From contig JAJYXQ010000004.1 of the NCBI GenBank assembly GCA_021796385.1, positions 1 to 53,701 of the forward strand: a DNA stretch of 53,701 bases, read 5' to 3'. Position 1 is the first letter of the stretch. Each line of letters begins with the position of its first letter. Made by a program: the position numbers and the translations under genes. The notes beneath the pieces are model-generated. The model saw nothing but the letters and a program-made list of their open reading frames with translations, was not told the DNA's origin and made no database searches. The stretch is from Thermoplasmata archaeon. GTDB taxonomy: Archaea; Thermoplasmatota; Thermoplasmata; Lutacidiplasmatales; UBA184. Below, piece after piece: positions 16,871-25,230 of the stretch.

Positions 16871-17240
16871 ACCTTCCCCATAAACGAGTGGGAAGAGATC
16901 GTTGGGTTTGAGTCTCAGGTCGGTAGGGTTGTGTGTCGCGCTTCTTGTACGCCTTTCTGCGAGCCGGGGGGAGAGATTTCAAAATACCCCGGACTGAGAG
17001 AAATGACCCGCCAACACCCGGATCGAACTGATAACGGAGGGGCCAACCGTGACTTCGGATTCGATATTCAGGTCCGCCGTAGGCATCAAAGCCAGGAAGC
17101 GTTGCGATCTTAGTAGGTCTATCCGGAAAGGGTCGCACGAACGGTTGGCGAGGATCCGCCTCGGTCGTCAACCGAAGAACCGACACGGATTCGATCACCC
17201 CAACTGGGTCACTCCAAAAGCCAAGCGCAACACGCGCGCG
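16871..17240. other. 370-base stretch without a recognised gene
   Basis: It lies between the regulator (+) and the end of the Ehr-like operon (-), i.e. at convergent 3' ends. Short open frames here are not protein-like. TTTCAAAATACC at 16977-16988 is AT-rich and could be a weak promoter. I see no tRNA, repeat or clear terminator. Confidence 0.4.
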
Positions 17241-18116
17241 TCAGACCGAACGCTTCGCCACCGGAGGCAATTCGCCTTTCCACAATCGCTGCTCGACCTT
17301 ACCCAGCGCCATCCACAGCCCGTAGAGGAGCGCTTCGGGTCGAGGGGGACACCCAGGGATGTAGACCTCCACGGGAAGGGTAGAGTCTACGCCGCCCCCG
17401 ACCTCGGGGGACCCGCGGAAGGGACCTCCCGATATCCCGCAGGCACCCACCGCGATCACGAACTTGGGTCCCGCGGTCGCCCGATAGGTCTTTTCCAAGG
17501 CCAGGCGCATGTTCACCGCGACCCCACCCGTTACAAGCAACGCATCCGCATGACGGGGGGATGCCACAAAATGGATGCCGAGGCGCTCGAGATCATACTC
17601 AGGCCACGTCAGTGCCCCGACCTCCAGCTCACACCCGCCACAGCTTCCGGCGTCTACCTCACGGATGGCCAAGGAGCCCGCAAAGAGACGGTGCACCTTG
17701 AGTTTCACGCTCTTCGCTAGGTCGGGATCCCACGCGGTCACGGGCTTTCCGGACACATGAGCGACCACGAGGTCCTTGCGGGAGAAGGTCGAGAGTTCGA
17801 AGTCGGTCGTGGCGGTCAGGGCCCCAGAAGGGCAGACATCGACGCACCTCCGGCAGAAGATGCACTTCCCGTAATCCAGCTCGAAGCGGGCTCCGGCACC
17901 ACTGCCCTCCACCTGGATCGCATTGGTAGGACATACCTTTCCACACTCTCCGGAACCGGTACAGAGGAGTGGGTTGTGGATGGGTGTCCGGGCAGACGAG
18001 GCGCGAACGGTCGACCGTCCCAGAGGGTACGACATGGTCAGTACCTTCCCGAGGATGCCCATCTTTTCGGGGACGTGCGCAACAGGTGATGCGTCCTTTC
18101 CCGGATTCCCGCTCAT
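17241..18116 (-). CDS. ferredoxin-small subunit fusion of an Ehr/Hyf-type complex (HyfH+HyfI-like)
   Basis: 291 residues from ATG 18116, which overlaps the large-subunit stop (ATGA). N-terminal ~110 residues are a two-cluster ferredoxin domain as in HyfH/HycF/NuoI. The second cluster motif is complete (C85, C88, C91, C95P). The first has C52, C58 and C62P but Ser55 where the second Cys belongs, so that cluster may be a 3Fe-4S or Ser-ligated one. Residues ~135-285 are the small subunit related to HyfI/NuoB, with all four ligands of the proximal (N2-type) cluster: C159 and C162 in SCGGCE, C226 in GACGISGG, C256 in IPGCPPRPEAL. In most complexes these are two separate proteins; here they are fused in frame. 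The protein would sit on the cytoplasmic arm and pass electrons to the large subunit. Confidence 0.9.
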   Translation of the reverse strand: MSGNPGKDASPVAHVPEKMGILGKVLTMSYPLGRSTVRASSARTPIHNPLLCTGSGECGKVCPTNAIQVEGSGAGARFELDYGKCIFCRRCVDVCPSGALTATTDFELSTFSRKDLVVAHVSGKPVTAWDPDLAKSVKLKVHRLFAGSLAIREVDAGSCGGCELEVGALTWPEYDLERLGIHFVASPRHADALLVTGGVAVNMRLALEKTYRATAGPKFVIAVGACGISGGPFRGSPEVGGGVDSTLPVEVYIPGCPPRPEALLYGLWMALGKVEQRLWKGELPPVAKRSV

Positions 18117-19723
18117 CGGTCGAACCCCGAATAAGATAGGTTGAGGCTCTTGTTGCAGAGCGGGAAGTCGGGAACGATGTTCCCCTTGACGGCATACTCG
18201 ATGGCGGGCCAATTGAGGAACGATGGCTCGCGTACGTGGACACGGGCGAGCCGGCCATCGGGGCCGATGCTTACCCAGGTGAGGTACTCGCCCCGGGGAG
18301 ACTCTACCAGTCCTAGCCCATGCCTCTCAGTCGGTCCCTCTGAAAGGAGGGGCGGTGCGGCCGAAGCTTCGGTGGCCCCATCCGCCAAGAACTCTAGTAC
18401 CAGCCGGCAGCCTTCGATGACCTCGGCGGCCTTCACGCGGAGCCTGGCCTCGACGTCCGCGGATTTCTCGTGCGGCACATGGACGACCCGCCCGACATAA
18501 GGTCCATACGGCATGTCCGACCGGACATCCCGAACAAGTCCGGAAGCCCGAGCCACCGGACCCACCAATTGGAGTGCCAGGGCCACGTTCAGGGGAACGG
18601 TCCCCGTGCCATGTATCCGGTCGAACACCGAGGGATGCGTCAAAAGATGCTCGAGAAGGGAGGTGGTCCCCTTTCCGATGGTGCCCATCCGGGGGGTCAG
18701 CAGCGGCCCCAAGGCCCTGTCCAACGGGCGCAAGAGGCCACCGATGGTCAGGACACCCCGGCCCGTGCGAGCCCCGGTCGCGGCCTCCAATGCGTCGTAC
18801 GCGATCTGACGCAGGGCATTGGCCCGAGCCGCTCCTGCGGCATACCCTACATCGAGCGCGATCCCTGCGATGTCCCCGAGAAGGAAGGCAACCCGTTCGA
18901 TTTCGAGAAGGAGCCCCCGGGCGGCTTGTGTCGCAGCATCGACCTTGAGGCCCAAGGCGGACTCCACCGCGATGGAGTAGGCACACGCGCCCGCTATGGG
19001 AGTGTCGCCGGAGACGGATTCCGCGAGCGGTACGGAACTAACGGGAGTGCGCCCTTCGAAGAGCTTCTCGGTCCCCTTGTGGGTATATCCCAGCCGTACT
19101 TCGAGGGAGAGGATCTCTTCTCCCACGACCTGGAAGCGGAAGTGACCTGGTTCGATGATGCCGGCATGGACAGGGCCGACGGGAACCTCATAGACCCCCT
19201 CACCCTCGACGGGCGGGAACTCGTAGGTCCTCCGCTCTCCCGAAGGTCGGGACGGCGCCGTGCGCTTACGGAGCGGAGGGAAATCGTGGGAAATGTGGAG
19301 GAGCAACGGCCGTGGGTCCGGGGAAGAAGCGAACTCGATGCCGAACATCTCGGAGGCCTCCCGTTCGAAGTACAGGGCGGCTGGAACATCCGGCAGAAGG
19401 GTTGAGAGCCGGGGCGTGGCGGTCGGGAGCTCGGTGACGAGGTGAAGGCCGCTCCCGGGCCCCGAGGGTAACCAGACCGCGTGGACCCGAAGCACGCTTC
19501 TTCCGGTGTCTTCCCCCCAGAGCGAACCCAACCGAAGCCCATCGAGCGTTTGGCAGCTTTGCGAAGTCAACCGCCAGCGGGACGGGGCGATGGCTATCTG
19601 CCAGAGCCTTTCGGAAGGGTCCCAAAGGGCCTCGACATCCTGGGTGACCAAAGGCTTTGATTGGGCCAAGGGAGGGTCTCCACCTCTCCGGGCGTCAATA
19701 CTGGGGGGGAAGACCTCGCTCAT
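18113..19723 (-). CDS. large subunit of an Ehr-type complex (HyfG/NuoCD-like, no NiFe ligands)
   Basis: 536 residues from ATG 19723, overlapping the stop of the preceding gene; the longer frame upstream is not protein-like. Residues ~30-155 are the NuoC/HycE N-terminal domain (ALYFEREASEMFGIEF, then RPLLLHISHDFPPLRK). Residues ~175-536 are the NuoD/hydrogenase large-subunit fold (PVGPVHAGIIEPGHFRF, LGYTHKGTEKLF, MPYGPYV). In true [NiFe] hydrogenases four Cys bind nickel: ERVCGIC and DPCxxC. Here the first reads ESVSGDT (S238, T241) and the second LCNKS (C523, S526), so only one of four remains. It therefore cannot build a normal NiFe centre. It belongs with the energy-converting hydrogenase related (Ehr) complexes, whose substrate is unresolved, rather than with hydrogen-evolving enzymes. 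Confidence 0.9.
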   Translation of the reverse strand: MSEVFPPSIDARRGGDPPLAQSKPLVTQDVEALWDPSERLWQIAIAPSRWRLTSQSCQTLDGLRLGSLWGEDTGRSVLRVHAVWLPSGPGSGLHLVTELPTATPRLSTLLPDVPAALYFEREASEMFGIEFASSPDPRPLLLHISHDFPPLRKRTAPSRPSGERRTYEFPPVEGEGVYEVPVGPVHAGIIEPGHFRFQVVGEEILSLEVRLGYTHKGTEKLFEGRTPVSSVPLAESVSGDTPIAGACAYSIAVESALGLKVDAATQAARGLLLEIERVAFLLGDIAGIALDVGYAAGAARANALRQIAYDALEAATGARTGRGVLTIGGLLRPLDRALGPLLTPRMGTIGKGTTSLLEHLLTHPSVFDRIHGTGTVPLNVALALQLVGPVARASGLVRDVRSDMPYGPYVGRVVHVPHEKSADVEARLRVKAAEVIEGCRLVLEFLADGATEASAAPPLLSEGPTERHGLGLVESPRGEYLTWVSIGPDGRLARVHVREPSFLNWPAIEYAVKGNIVPDFPLCNKSLNLSYSGFDR

Positions 19724-21207
19724 CCTCCTCCCACGACGACGGCGGCATGAAGCAACTGGGACAGCGGATTGGGGAGCCAGACCCCCAACCCAAGCACTAT
19801 GGGCAACAATAAGCCGATAGCAACAGCGGTGGCCACATATCGCCGGAAGCCTGAAGTGAACCCCACCCGGGGTTTGGGCCCGAAGAGTGCCCGCGAAAGA
19901 TGAAGGAGCAGCCCCCCGAAGACGATGGCCAGTGCAAAGAGCAAGATCACGTCCGCCCACCAAAATCCTCCGGTGAATCCCGCTGTAAGGATGATGAACT
20001 CGCTAGAAAAGATGGAAAAGGGAGGAACCCCGGCCAGGGCAAGCACCCCCAGCAGAAGCAGCCCCCCGGTCGCCGGGACGGCGGCAAGGGATCCGGAGAT
20101 CTCTTCGAGGTCCTTCGTGCCGGCCTGGATGGTGAGCGTCCCTCCGGTGAGGAAGAGGAGAGTCTTGGTCGCCGCATGATTGATCATGTGGTAGAACGCC
20201 CCGAAAAGTCCAAGGACGCCTCCGAACCCGATGCCGATGGAGATGATGCCGATGTGTTCCACTGAGGAATAGGCGAGGAGGCGCTTGAGATCTCGCTGCA
20301 CGAGGATGAAGAGGGAAGCCAGGACGACCGACAGGAGGCCGAAGCCGAGGAAGAGCCAAGTGGTGAATGTGAACCCGGGCATCCGGCTCGTGATCGCGTT
20401 CACGCGGACGAGGGCGAAGATCGCGCACTTGAGGAGCCCCGCCGACAACATGGCCGAGACGGGAGTAGGGGATTCGGAGTGGGCATCCGGGAGCCACGTG
20501 TGCATGGGGGCGAGCCCGGCCTTGGTGCCATAGCCGATGAAGAGGAAGACGATCGCAAGGCGAACGAGGCCGGGGTCCAGTTTGGGCGCCACTTGCATGA
20601 GCCGCGTCCACTCGAGCGTGGCTCCCGACGGCCCCGAGACCGCCCCGGAGGCCAAGTAGAGGAGGAGCGTCCCGAAGAGGGCGAACACGAGCCCCACGGA
20701 GCAGATGACGAGGTACTTCCAAGAGGCTTCAATCGAACGGCGGTTGTGATAGAAGCCGACCAACACCGCGGAGACGAGGGTGGTCCCTTCCATGGCGATC
20801 CAAAGCAGGCCGAGGTCGTTCGCCTCCGCCACCACGAACATCGTGAAGAGGAAGAGGAGGAGGAAGGAGTGGTATCGCCGCAACCGTGGGAGGGAGAGGG
20901 CGTGCGGGCTCTCCTCCCACCCAAGGTAGTCGACCGAGTAGAGCACGGCGGCGAGCCCCACCACGCCGAGGAGAAGGAGCAAGACCCCGGAGAGTGCGTC
21001 CACGTTCAGCTCCGCAGAAGGGACGGGAGCCGTGCCCAAGGTGAGGATCTGCGAGATCGTGACGAAGATGATCGCGAGGGAGACGGCAGCCCCCGCGATG
21101 GAGAGCCCGTTGGCCCAACCCCGGCTCGGAGCGGCCTGCACGGCAATCGCCGCGGCCGCCGGAGCTAGAAGAAGTAGCAGGGTCCAGGGAAGGTCGGGAA
21201 GGTACAA
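19720..21207 (-). CDS. proton/sodium pump subunit, HyfF/NuoN-like
   Basis: 495 residues, about 14 membrane helices, one of two antiporter-like subunits of the complex. The channel residues of the Mrp/NuoLMN family are present: Glu140 in WIAMEGTTL on helix 5 and Lys229 in YGTKAGLAPMHTWLPDAH on helix 7, followed by SPTPVSAMLSAG and a Lys-containing RDLKRLLAYSSVEHIG. The likely start is TTG at 21207, placed directly against the TAA of the HyfE-like gene (TAATTG). Its stop overlaps the start of the large-subunit gene. The closest relatives by order and size are HyfF and HycC-like proteins. Confidence 0.88.
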   Translation of the reverse strand: MYLPDLPWTLLLLLAPAAAAIAVQAAPSRGWANGLSIAGAAVSLAIIFVTISQILTLGTAPVPSAELNVDALSGVLLLLLGVVGLAAVLYSVDYLGWEESPHALSLPRLRRYHSFLLLFLFTMFVVAEANDLGLLWIAMEGTTLVSAVLVGFYHNRRSIEASWKYLVICSVGLVFALFGTLLLYLASGAVSGPSGATLEWTRLMQVAPKLDPGLVRLAIVFLFIGYGTKAGLAPMHTWLPDAHSESPTPVSAMLSAGLLKCAIFALVRVNAITSRMPGFTFTTWLFLGFGLLSVVLASLFILVQRDLKRLLAYSSVEHIGIISIGIGFGGVLGLFGAFYHMINHAATKTLLFLTGGTLTIQAGTKDLEEISGSLAAVPATGGLLLLGVLALAGVPPFSIFSSEFIILTAGFTGGFWWADVILLFALAIVFGGLLLHLSRALFGPKPRVGFTSGFRRYVATAVAIGLLLPIVLGLGVWLPNPLSQLLHAAVVVGGG

Positions 21208-21864
21208 TTATCCCTCCAGTGAGCGGAGGACATCCGCATCCACGGTGTCGAAGGTGTCGTTCATGCGGTAGAGGAAGATCCGGCTGACGATGGCAAGGAT
21301 GAGCAGGTTGGCGGCCACCCCGAGCTCCAAAAATATCCCGAGGCCGTAGGTCAGTGCAACACCGGCGAGGAAGACCCCGTTCTCCATCACCAGCATCCCG
21401 ACGACTTGGGTGAATGCCTTGCGCCGGGTGCTGACCATGAAGAGGCCCATGAGAACCACGGCGACCGAGATGGGAAGCAACCCTGCGGCTGGAATCTCGG
21501 CAAGCGGTGTCAGCGGACCTACGACCGCCACCGCAAGAAGGAGGCAGCCCAAGCCTGCCAGTGCGCTCAGGCGCACCGAGACGAACATCCGGATCTCGTT
21601 GGGTACGCGGATCTCCCTCTGGATGCGATGTAGGATCCAAGGGAAGATGATGGCGTTCAAACCGAGGACGAGGAGGCCAGTCAGGTAGAGGTCTGGGGCG
21701 GAGTAGAGGTACGCCACCAAGATCGCGATGAGGCCGACTGCGGCGGACTGGACAAGGTAGAGGTTGATGATCGCCTCGAGCCGGCGGTGAACGAGGGAGA
21801 GCCACGCCGACACGAGCACGACGGCGGCGGTCAGCTCCAATGCGAGGAGACCGGGGGCGACCAT
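21208..21864 (-). CDS. HyfE-like membrane subunit (NuoK-related)
   Basis: 218 residues from ATG 21864. About six or seven hydrophobic helices. The C-terminal half has the features of HyfE, a longer relative of NuoK: KAFTQVVGMLVMENGVFLAG with a conserved Glu in the helix, and YGLGIFLELGVAANLLILA with another Glu; both positions lie on the proton path in complex I. It lies between the HyfC-like and HyfF-like genes, with 2 and 0 bases between stops and starts, the same gene order as in hydrogenase-4 operons. Confidence 0.88.
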   Translation of the reverse strand: MVAPGLLALELTAAVVLVSAWLSLVHRRLEAIINLYLVQSAAVGLIAILVAYLYSAPDLYLTGLLVLGLNAIIFPWILHRIQREIRVPNEIRMFVSVRLSALAGLGCLLLAVAVVGPLTPLAEIPAAGLLPISVAVVLMGLFMVSTRRKAFTQVVGMLVMENGVFLAGVALTYGLGIFLELGVAANLLILAIVSRIFLYRMNDTFDTVDADVLRSLEG

Positions 21865-21866
21865 GG

Positions 21867-22826
21867 TCAGACCCCCACCAGGTAGGTCAGGGAGATCGAT
21901 CCGAGCGCTAGGACCGTGGCCACGGCGGCGAAGTCGACGACCCGGAAGAGACGCAACTTGGCGAACCGGGTCTCCAGCGCCCCGATGATCACCGAGGCCC
22001 CAAGGAGCTTTGCGACCACCACGGCGATCGCCAGGAGTACGAGGATACCCAGCGAGAGGCTGAGGCCCCAGGGTAAGAGTACGGTAAGTAGAAGACCCGT
22101 CAACAAGGTGAACTTGACCGCCTTGCCCCATTCAATGAGAAGAAGTTCGCGCCCCGAGTAGTCGAGGACCATGGCTTCATGGATCATCGTGAGTTCGAGA
22201 TGCGTTGCGGGATTGTCGAAGGGAAGGCGCCCCGTCTCCGCAAAGAGCACGAACACAAAGGCCGTGGTCGCCAACAACATTGGAGGGCTGAAATTGGCAA
22301 GACCCAAGGAAATGCTGTGGAGCGCAATGGTCGAGGCTCCGGTGGAACCCGAGGGCGCGCCCCAAGCGAAGATCGTGAGGAGGAACGCCGGCTCAAGGAG
22401 CGCCCCGATCCACATGTCCCGCGTGGACCCCATCCCCCCGAAGGTGCTCCCGGCGTCGAGGGCTGCGAGCGCCGTCATGAAGCGGGAGAGCGCGAGCAGC
22501 CCCACGAACAGGATGAGGTCGCCCGCAAAACCGAAGGGGGAGGGCAGGACTAGCCAAGGGACGAGGGGAATGGCGGCGATCAATGCCCCGAAGGAGATGA
22601 GGGGGGCCCATTCGGTCACAGCGGAGGCGCTTTCCGCATAGACCGATCCTTTGTGGAAGAGCTTCCCGAGGTCGCGATAGGACTGGAAAATGGGGAAACC
22701 CACCCGGCCTTGGCTTCGGGACTTGATCTTCCGGATGACCCCGGAGAGGAGGGGGCTGATGCCCAGGACCAAGGCAAACTCCAGCACAATGATACCTACG
22801 ATGCCCAGTTCTGAGGACAGGCTCAT
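21867..22826 (-). CDS. HyfC/NuoH-like membrane subunit
   Basis: 319 residues, eight predicted helices. It anchors the soluble arm to the membrane and forms the entrance of the quinone or substrate cavity in complex I; in hydrogenases it joins the catalytic heterodimer to the pump. The signature loop is present: ETGRLPFDNPATHLELTMIH followed by EAMVLDYSGR. An early GRVGFPIFQSYRDLGKLFHK loop matches the family's contact with the small subunit. ATG at 22826 overlaps the HyfB-like stop (ATGA). Confidence 0.92.
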   Translation of the reverse strand: MSLSSELGIVGIIVLEFALVLGISPLLSGVIRKIKSRSQGRVGFPIFQSYRDLGKLFHKGSVYAESASAVTEWAPLISFGALIAAIPLVPWLVLPSPFGFAGDLILFVGLLALSRFMTALAALDAGSTFGGMGSTRDMWIGALLEPAFLLTIFAWGAPSGSTGASTIALHSISLGLANFSPPMLLATTAFVFVLFAETGRLPFDNPATHLELTMIHEAMVLDYSGRELLLIEWGKAVKFTLLTGLLLTVLLPWGLSLSLGILVLLAIAVVVAKLLGASVIIGALETRFAKLRLFRVVDFAAVATVLALGSISLTYLVGV

Positions 22827-24904
22827 GGGCCACCTCCTCCAAAGAACCAGAGGGCGGCGAGGAGCACCAGCAGGGTAAGGACGAAATAGGCGAGGTAAGC
22901 ATGGATCCTACCGGATTGCAGGCGGCTCGTCCGACGAGCGAGATCCATGACGTGCTGCTTGAGGGGATCAAAGAACCCCTCGACCCAGGGGTAGCTTATC
23001 TCGGATTGAAAGCGGGAGACCTTCATCAGGGGTCCGGGACGGGAACCGCCCCGCGGGCTGGTCTCGGTCAAGGTGGTCGGTGCGTAGTATGAGGCGAAGA
23101 TCCGGAGGATGGGCTGGGCGTATCCGCTCGGAGTGTACTCCATACGAGATGTGGGGCGATCGAGGCCACAATCCCAAGCCGGGGAGACCCGATCCTTCTC
23201 CGCGGTCCGAGTACGACGCACAACCCAAAGCACAAGGATCGCCGCCGCCAGCACGAGCGCGATCACGCCCAGATCAAGGTTTCCGGAGAGGGAGGGGAGT
23301 TCGAGCGAGCCAAGGACCCCTCCGAGGGACACCGTGGGAGACGCCGTGTTGGTGATCTCGGAGACGGACCGTCCGATGAGCTCGATCGCGAGCAATGGGA
23401 CCACTCCCAGAAGGATGCAAAGGATGGAGAGGACCGCCATCCCGCTCCGTAGGGTGGCCGGTGCGTCTGAGGACACCCTTTCGGCTTCCGAAGACCGGGG
23501 GCGGGCGAGGAAGATGGCCCCCGAGGCCTTCACAAAACAATAACCTGCCAGGCCGGTAGATAGGGCCAGTACTCCCCCGGCCGCCGTGAGCAGTACCTCC
23601 GTGGCGAGAGAACCGGTGGAAAAGGACGCAAAGAAAGCCTGGAAGAGGAGCCACTCGCTCACGAAGCCGTTGAGGGGTGGCAGTCCCGAGATGGCCATGG
23701 CTCCCACGATGAAGAACAACGCCGTCTGCGGCATAGCCCGGGCAAGCCCGCCCATGTGCTCCATGTCCCGGGTCCCTGCCGCCCCGCTGACGGCTCCTGC
23801 CCCCAGGAAGAGGAGCGACTTGAACAGGGCATGGTTCACCGTGTGGAGCATCCCCGCGAGAAGGGCGAGGGCCGCCAAGAGCGGGAATCCGAGGGAAAGG
23901 AAGATGAGCGATGCGCCGAGGGCCATGAAGATGATTCCGATGTTCTCCACGGAGTGGAAGGCCAGCAGGCGTTTGATGTCGTGTTGGGCGATGGCATTCA
24001 GGACGCCCACGAGGGCCGAAGTGGCTCCCATCACGAGCAGCAGGACGCCCCACCAGAGGGGCCCTCCACCCATGACCTGGAAAACGACCCGCAGGATCCC
24101 ATAGATCCCGACCTTGATCATCACCCCGGACATGAGGGCCGAGACGTTGCTCGGCGCCGCAGGGTGAGCCTCCGGTAACCACACGTGCAAGGGAACCAAG
24201 CCGGCCTTGGTGCCGAATCCCAACGTCGCGGCCACGAAGACCAGGCTCTTGACCCAGGGATTAAGATGCGAAGCGGCCTGGGCGATCCCGGCGAAGGTTG
24301 GAGAACCGGAATAGACCGCCAAAAGGAGGAGGGATGTCAGCACGGCCGCTCCGGCGGCGTGACTGATCACCAGATAGAAGAGCCCCGAGCGACGGACCTT
24401 GGGAGAGGCATGCTCGTGGACCACCAAGAAGTACGAGACGATGGTCATCGCCTCCCACGCGATGAGGAAGAGGAAGACCGTTCCCGCCAGAACGACGGTA
24501 AGGAGCGTGAACAGGAACAGGGCGTAAAAACCGGCCAGGGTGGCCGGCCGCTCGTGAACGTACTTGTCCAAGTACCCGAACGAGCTCAGCGTGATGGCGA
24601 ATCCGACCATGGAAATGAGCAGTACGAAGAAGGCCGAGAGCGGGTCCATGGCGATCCCGATGACCATCACCGAGTCGGGGGAGGTGAAGCCCGACGGTAC
24701 GTAGGTCCAATTGAACACAGACCCCCCGAGGAGCTCAAAGAGGGCTGACGTTCCCCCCAGCACCGTACCGAGGAGAGCGAACGCCAGCGATACCTGGGCC
24801 GTCCCCTGCGAGTCGGCCTTTCCCAGAAGCCCGGCGAGTACGCCGATGAGATAGGCAGAAGCGGCCGCCCCCAACAGGAGGAGGGGCCCAGGGGGCAGGT
24901 TCAC
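22823..24904 (-). CDS. HyfB-like antiporter-type pump subunit
   Basis: 693 residues, GTG start at 24904, the first gene of the operon. About 14-16 membrane helices of the NuoL/M/N/Mrp family, with Glu151 in LIAWEAMT and Lys233 in GFGTKAGLVPLHVWLPEAHP, then NVSALMSGVMIKVG and a HDIKRLLAFHSVENIG segment. The C-terminal ~120 residues (from TRTAEKDRVSPAWDCGL, including TSRMEYTPSGYAQPILRIFA) match the HyfB/HycC tail that follows the antiporter core. It supplies one of two ion-translocating channels; HyfF-like supplies the other, so up to two ions plus any at the HyfC/E module could be moved per cycle. This is deduced from the family. Confidence 0.9.
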   Translation of the reverse strand: MNLPPGPLLLLGAAASAYLIGVLAGLLGKADSQGTAQVSLAFALLGTVLGGTSALFELLGGSVFNWTYVPSGFTSPDSVMVIGIAMDPLSAFFVLLISMVGFAITLSSFGYLDKYVHERPATLAGFYALFLFTLLTVVLAGTVFLFLIAWEAMTIVSYFLVVHEHASPKVRRSGLFYLVISHAAGAAVLTSLLLLAVYSGSPTFAGIAQAASHLNPWVKSLVFVAATLGFGTKAGLVPLHVWLPEAHPAAPSNVSALMSGVMIKVGIYGILRVVFQVMGGGPLWWGVLLLVMGATSALVGVLNAIAQHDIKRLLAFHSVENIGIIFMALGASLIFLSLGFPLLAALALLAGMLHTVNHALFKSLLFLGAGAVSGAAGTRDMEHMGGLARAMPQTALFFIVGAMAISGLPPLNGFVSEWLLFQAFFASFSTGSLATEVLLTAAGGVLALSTGLAGYCFVKASGAIFLARPRSSEAERVSSDAPATLRSGMAVLSILCILLGVVPLLAIELIGRSVSEITNTASPTVSLGGVLGSLELPSLSGNLDLGVIALVLAAAILVLWVVRRTRTAEKDRVSPAWDCGLDRPTSRMEYTPSGYAQPILRIFASYYAPTTLTETSPRGGSRPGPLMKVSRFQSEISYPWVEGFFDPLKQHVMDLARRTSRLQSGRIHAYLAYFVLTLLVLLAALWFFGGGGP

Positions 24905-25230
24905 GGGCGGGTCAGGCCACCTTTTGGCAGGACGGGTGCGTCCGAAGCACCTCCTGCGTCCTGCGTACAGCGCACACAGGACCGGTGCGGAACCCGGGAG
25001 CTCCGCGTGGGTTGTTGCCCGGTGTTAAACGGCAAAAGAACGGGGTAAGGCACTTACCCGAACACCTCGTCGTACGAGTGATTTCCCTGGAGCATGGCTC
25101 GGTTCTCCAGAATTGCCTCGAATCGGGTTCAATTATAGGCTTTGCGATTGTGTTACAACGCTAAAGCGAGGCCTTAGGAGGGGTAGACCTGGACCGTTGC
25201 TCCGCCGAGCGAGAGCCCTAGGCGATACTC
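24905..25230. other. 326-base intergenic region ahead of the Ehr-like operon
   Basis: Contains the inverted repeats annotated below, a TATA-like element on the minus strand (rc of 25023-25030, GTTTAACA) about 120 bases before the first operon gene, and another (rc of 25131-25138, TATAATTG) further out. No open frame here is protein-like. Confidence 0.45.
25021..25066 (-). promoter_or_regulatory. nested inverted repeats upstream of the Ehr-like operon
   Basis: GGGTAAG (25043-25049) and CTTACCC (25053-25059) are perfect 7-base arms around GCA, enclosed by GGTGTT (25021-25026) and AACACC (25061-25066). The inner palindrome lies just upstream of the minus-strand TATA-like GTTTAACA, the position for an activator or repressor site; the whole could also fold as RNA if transcription starts further out. 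Confidence 0.4.

Noticed and set aside
16791-17198. Minus-strand frame at the end of the regulator gene
   Set aside because: It overlaps the 3' end of the regulator, has no family resemblance and no credible promoter.
18470-21168. Several plus-strand frames opposite the Ehr-like operon
   Set aside because: All are antisense to conserved membrane and redox subunits and show no motif.
17241-24904. Hydrogen-evolving group 4 [NiFe] hydrogenase
   Set aside because: The large subunit lacks three of the four nickel-binding cysteines, so a catalytic NiFe centre cannot form.
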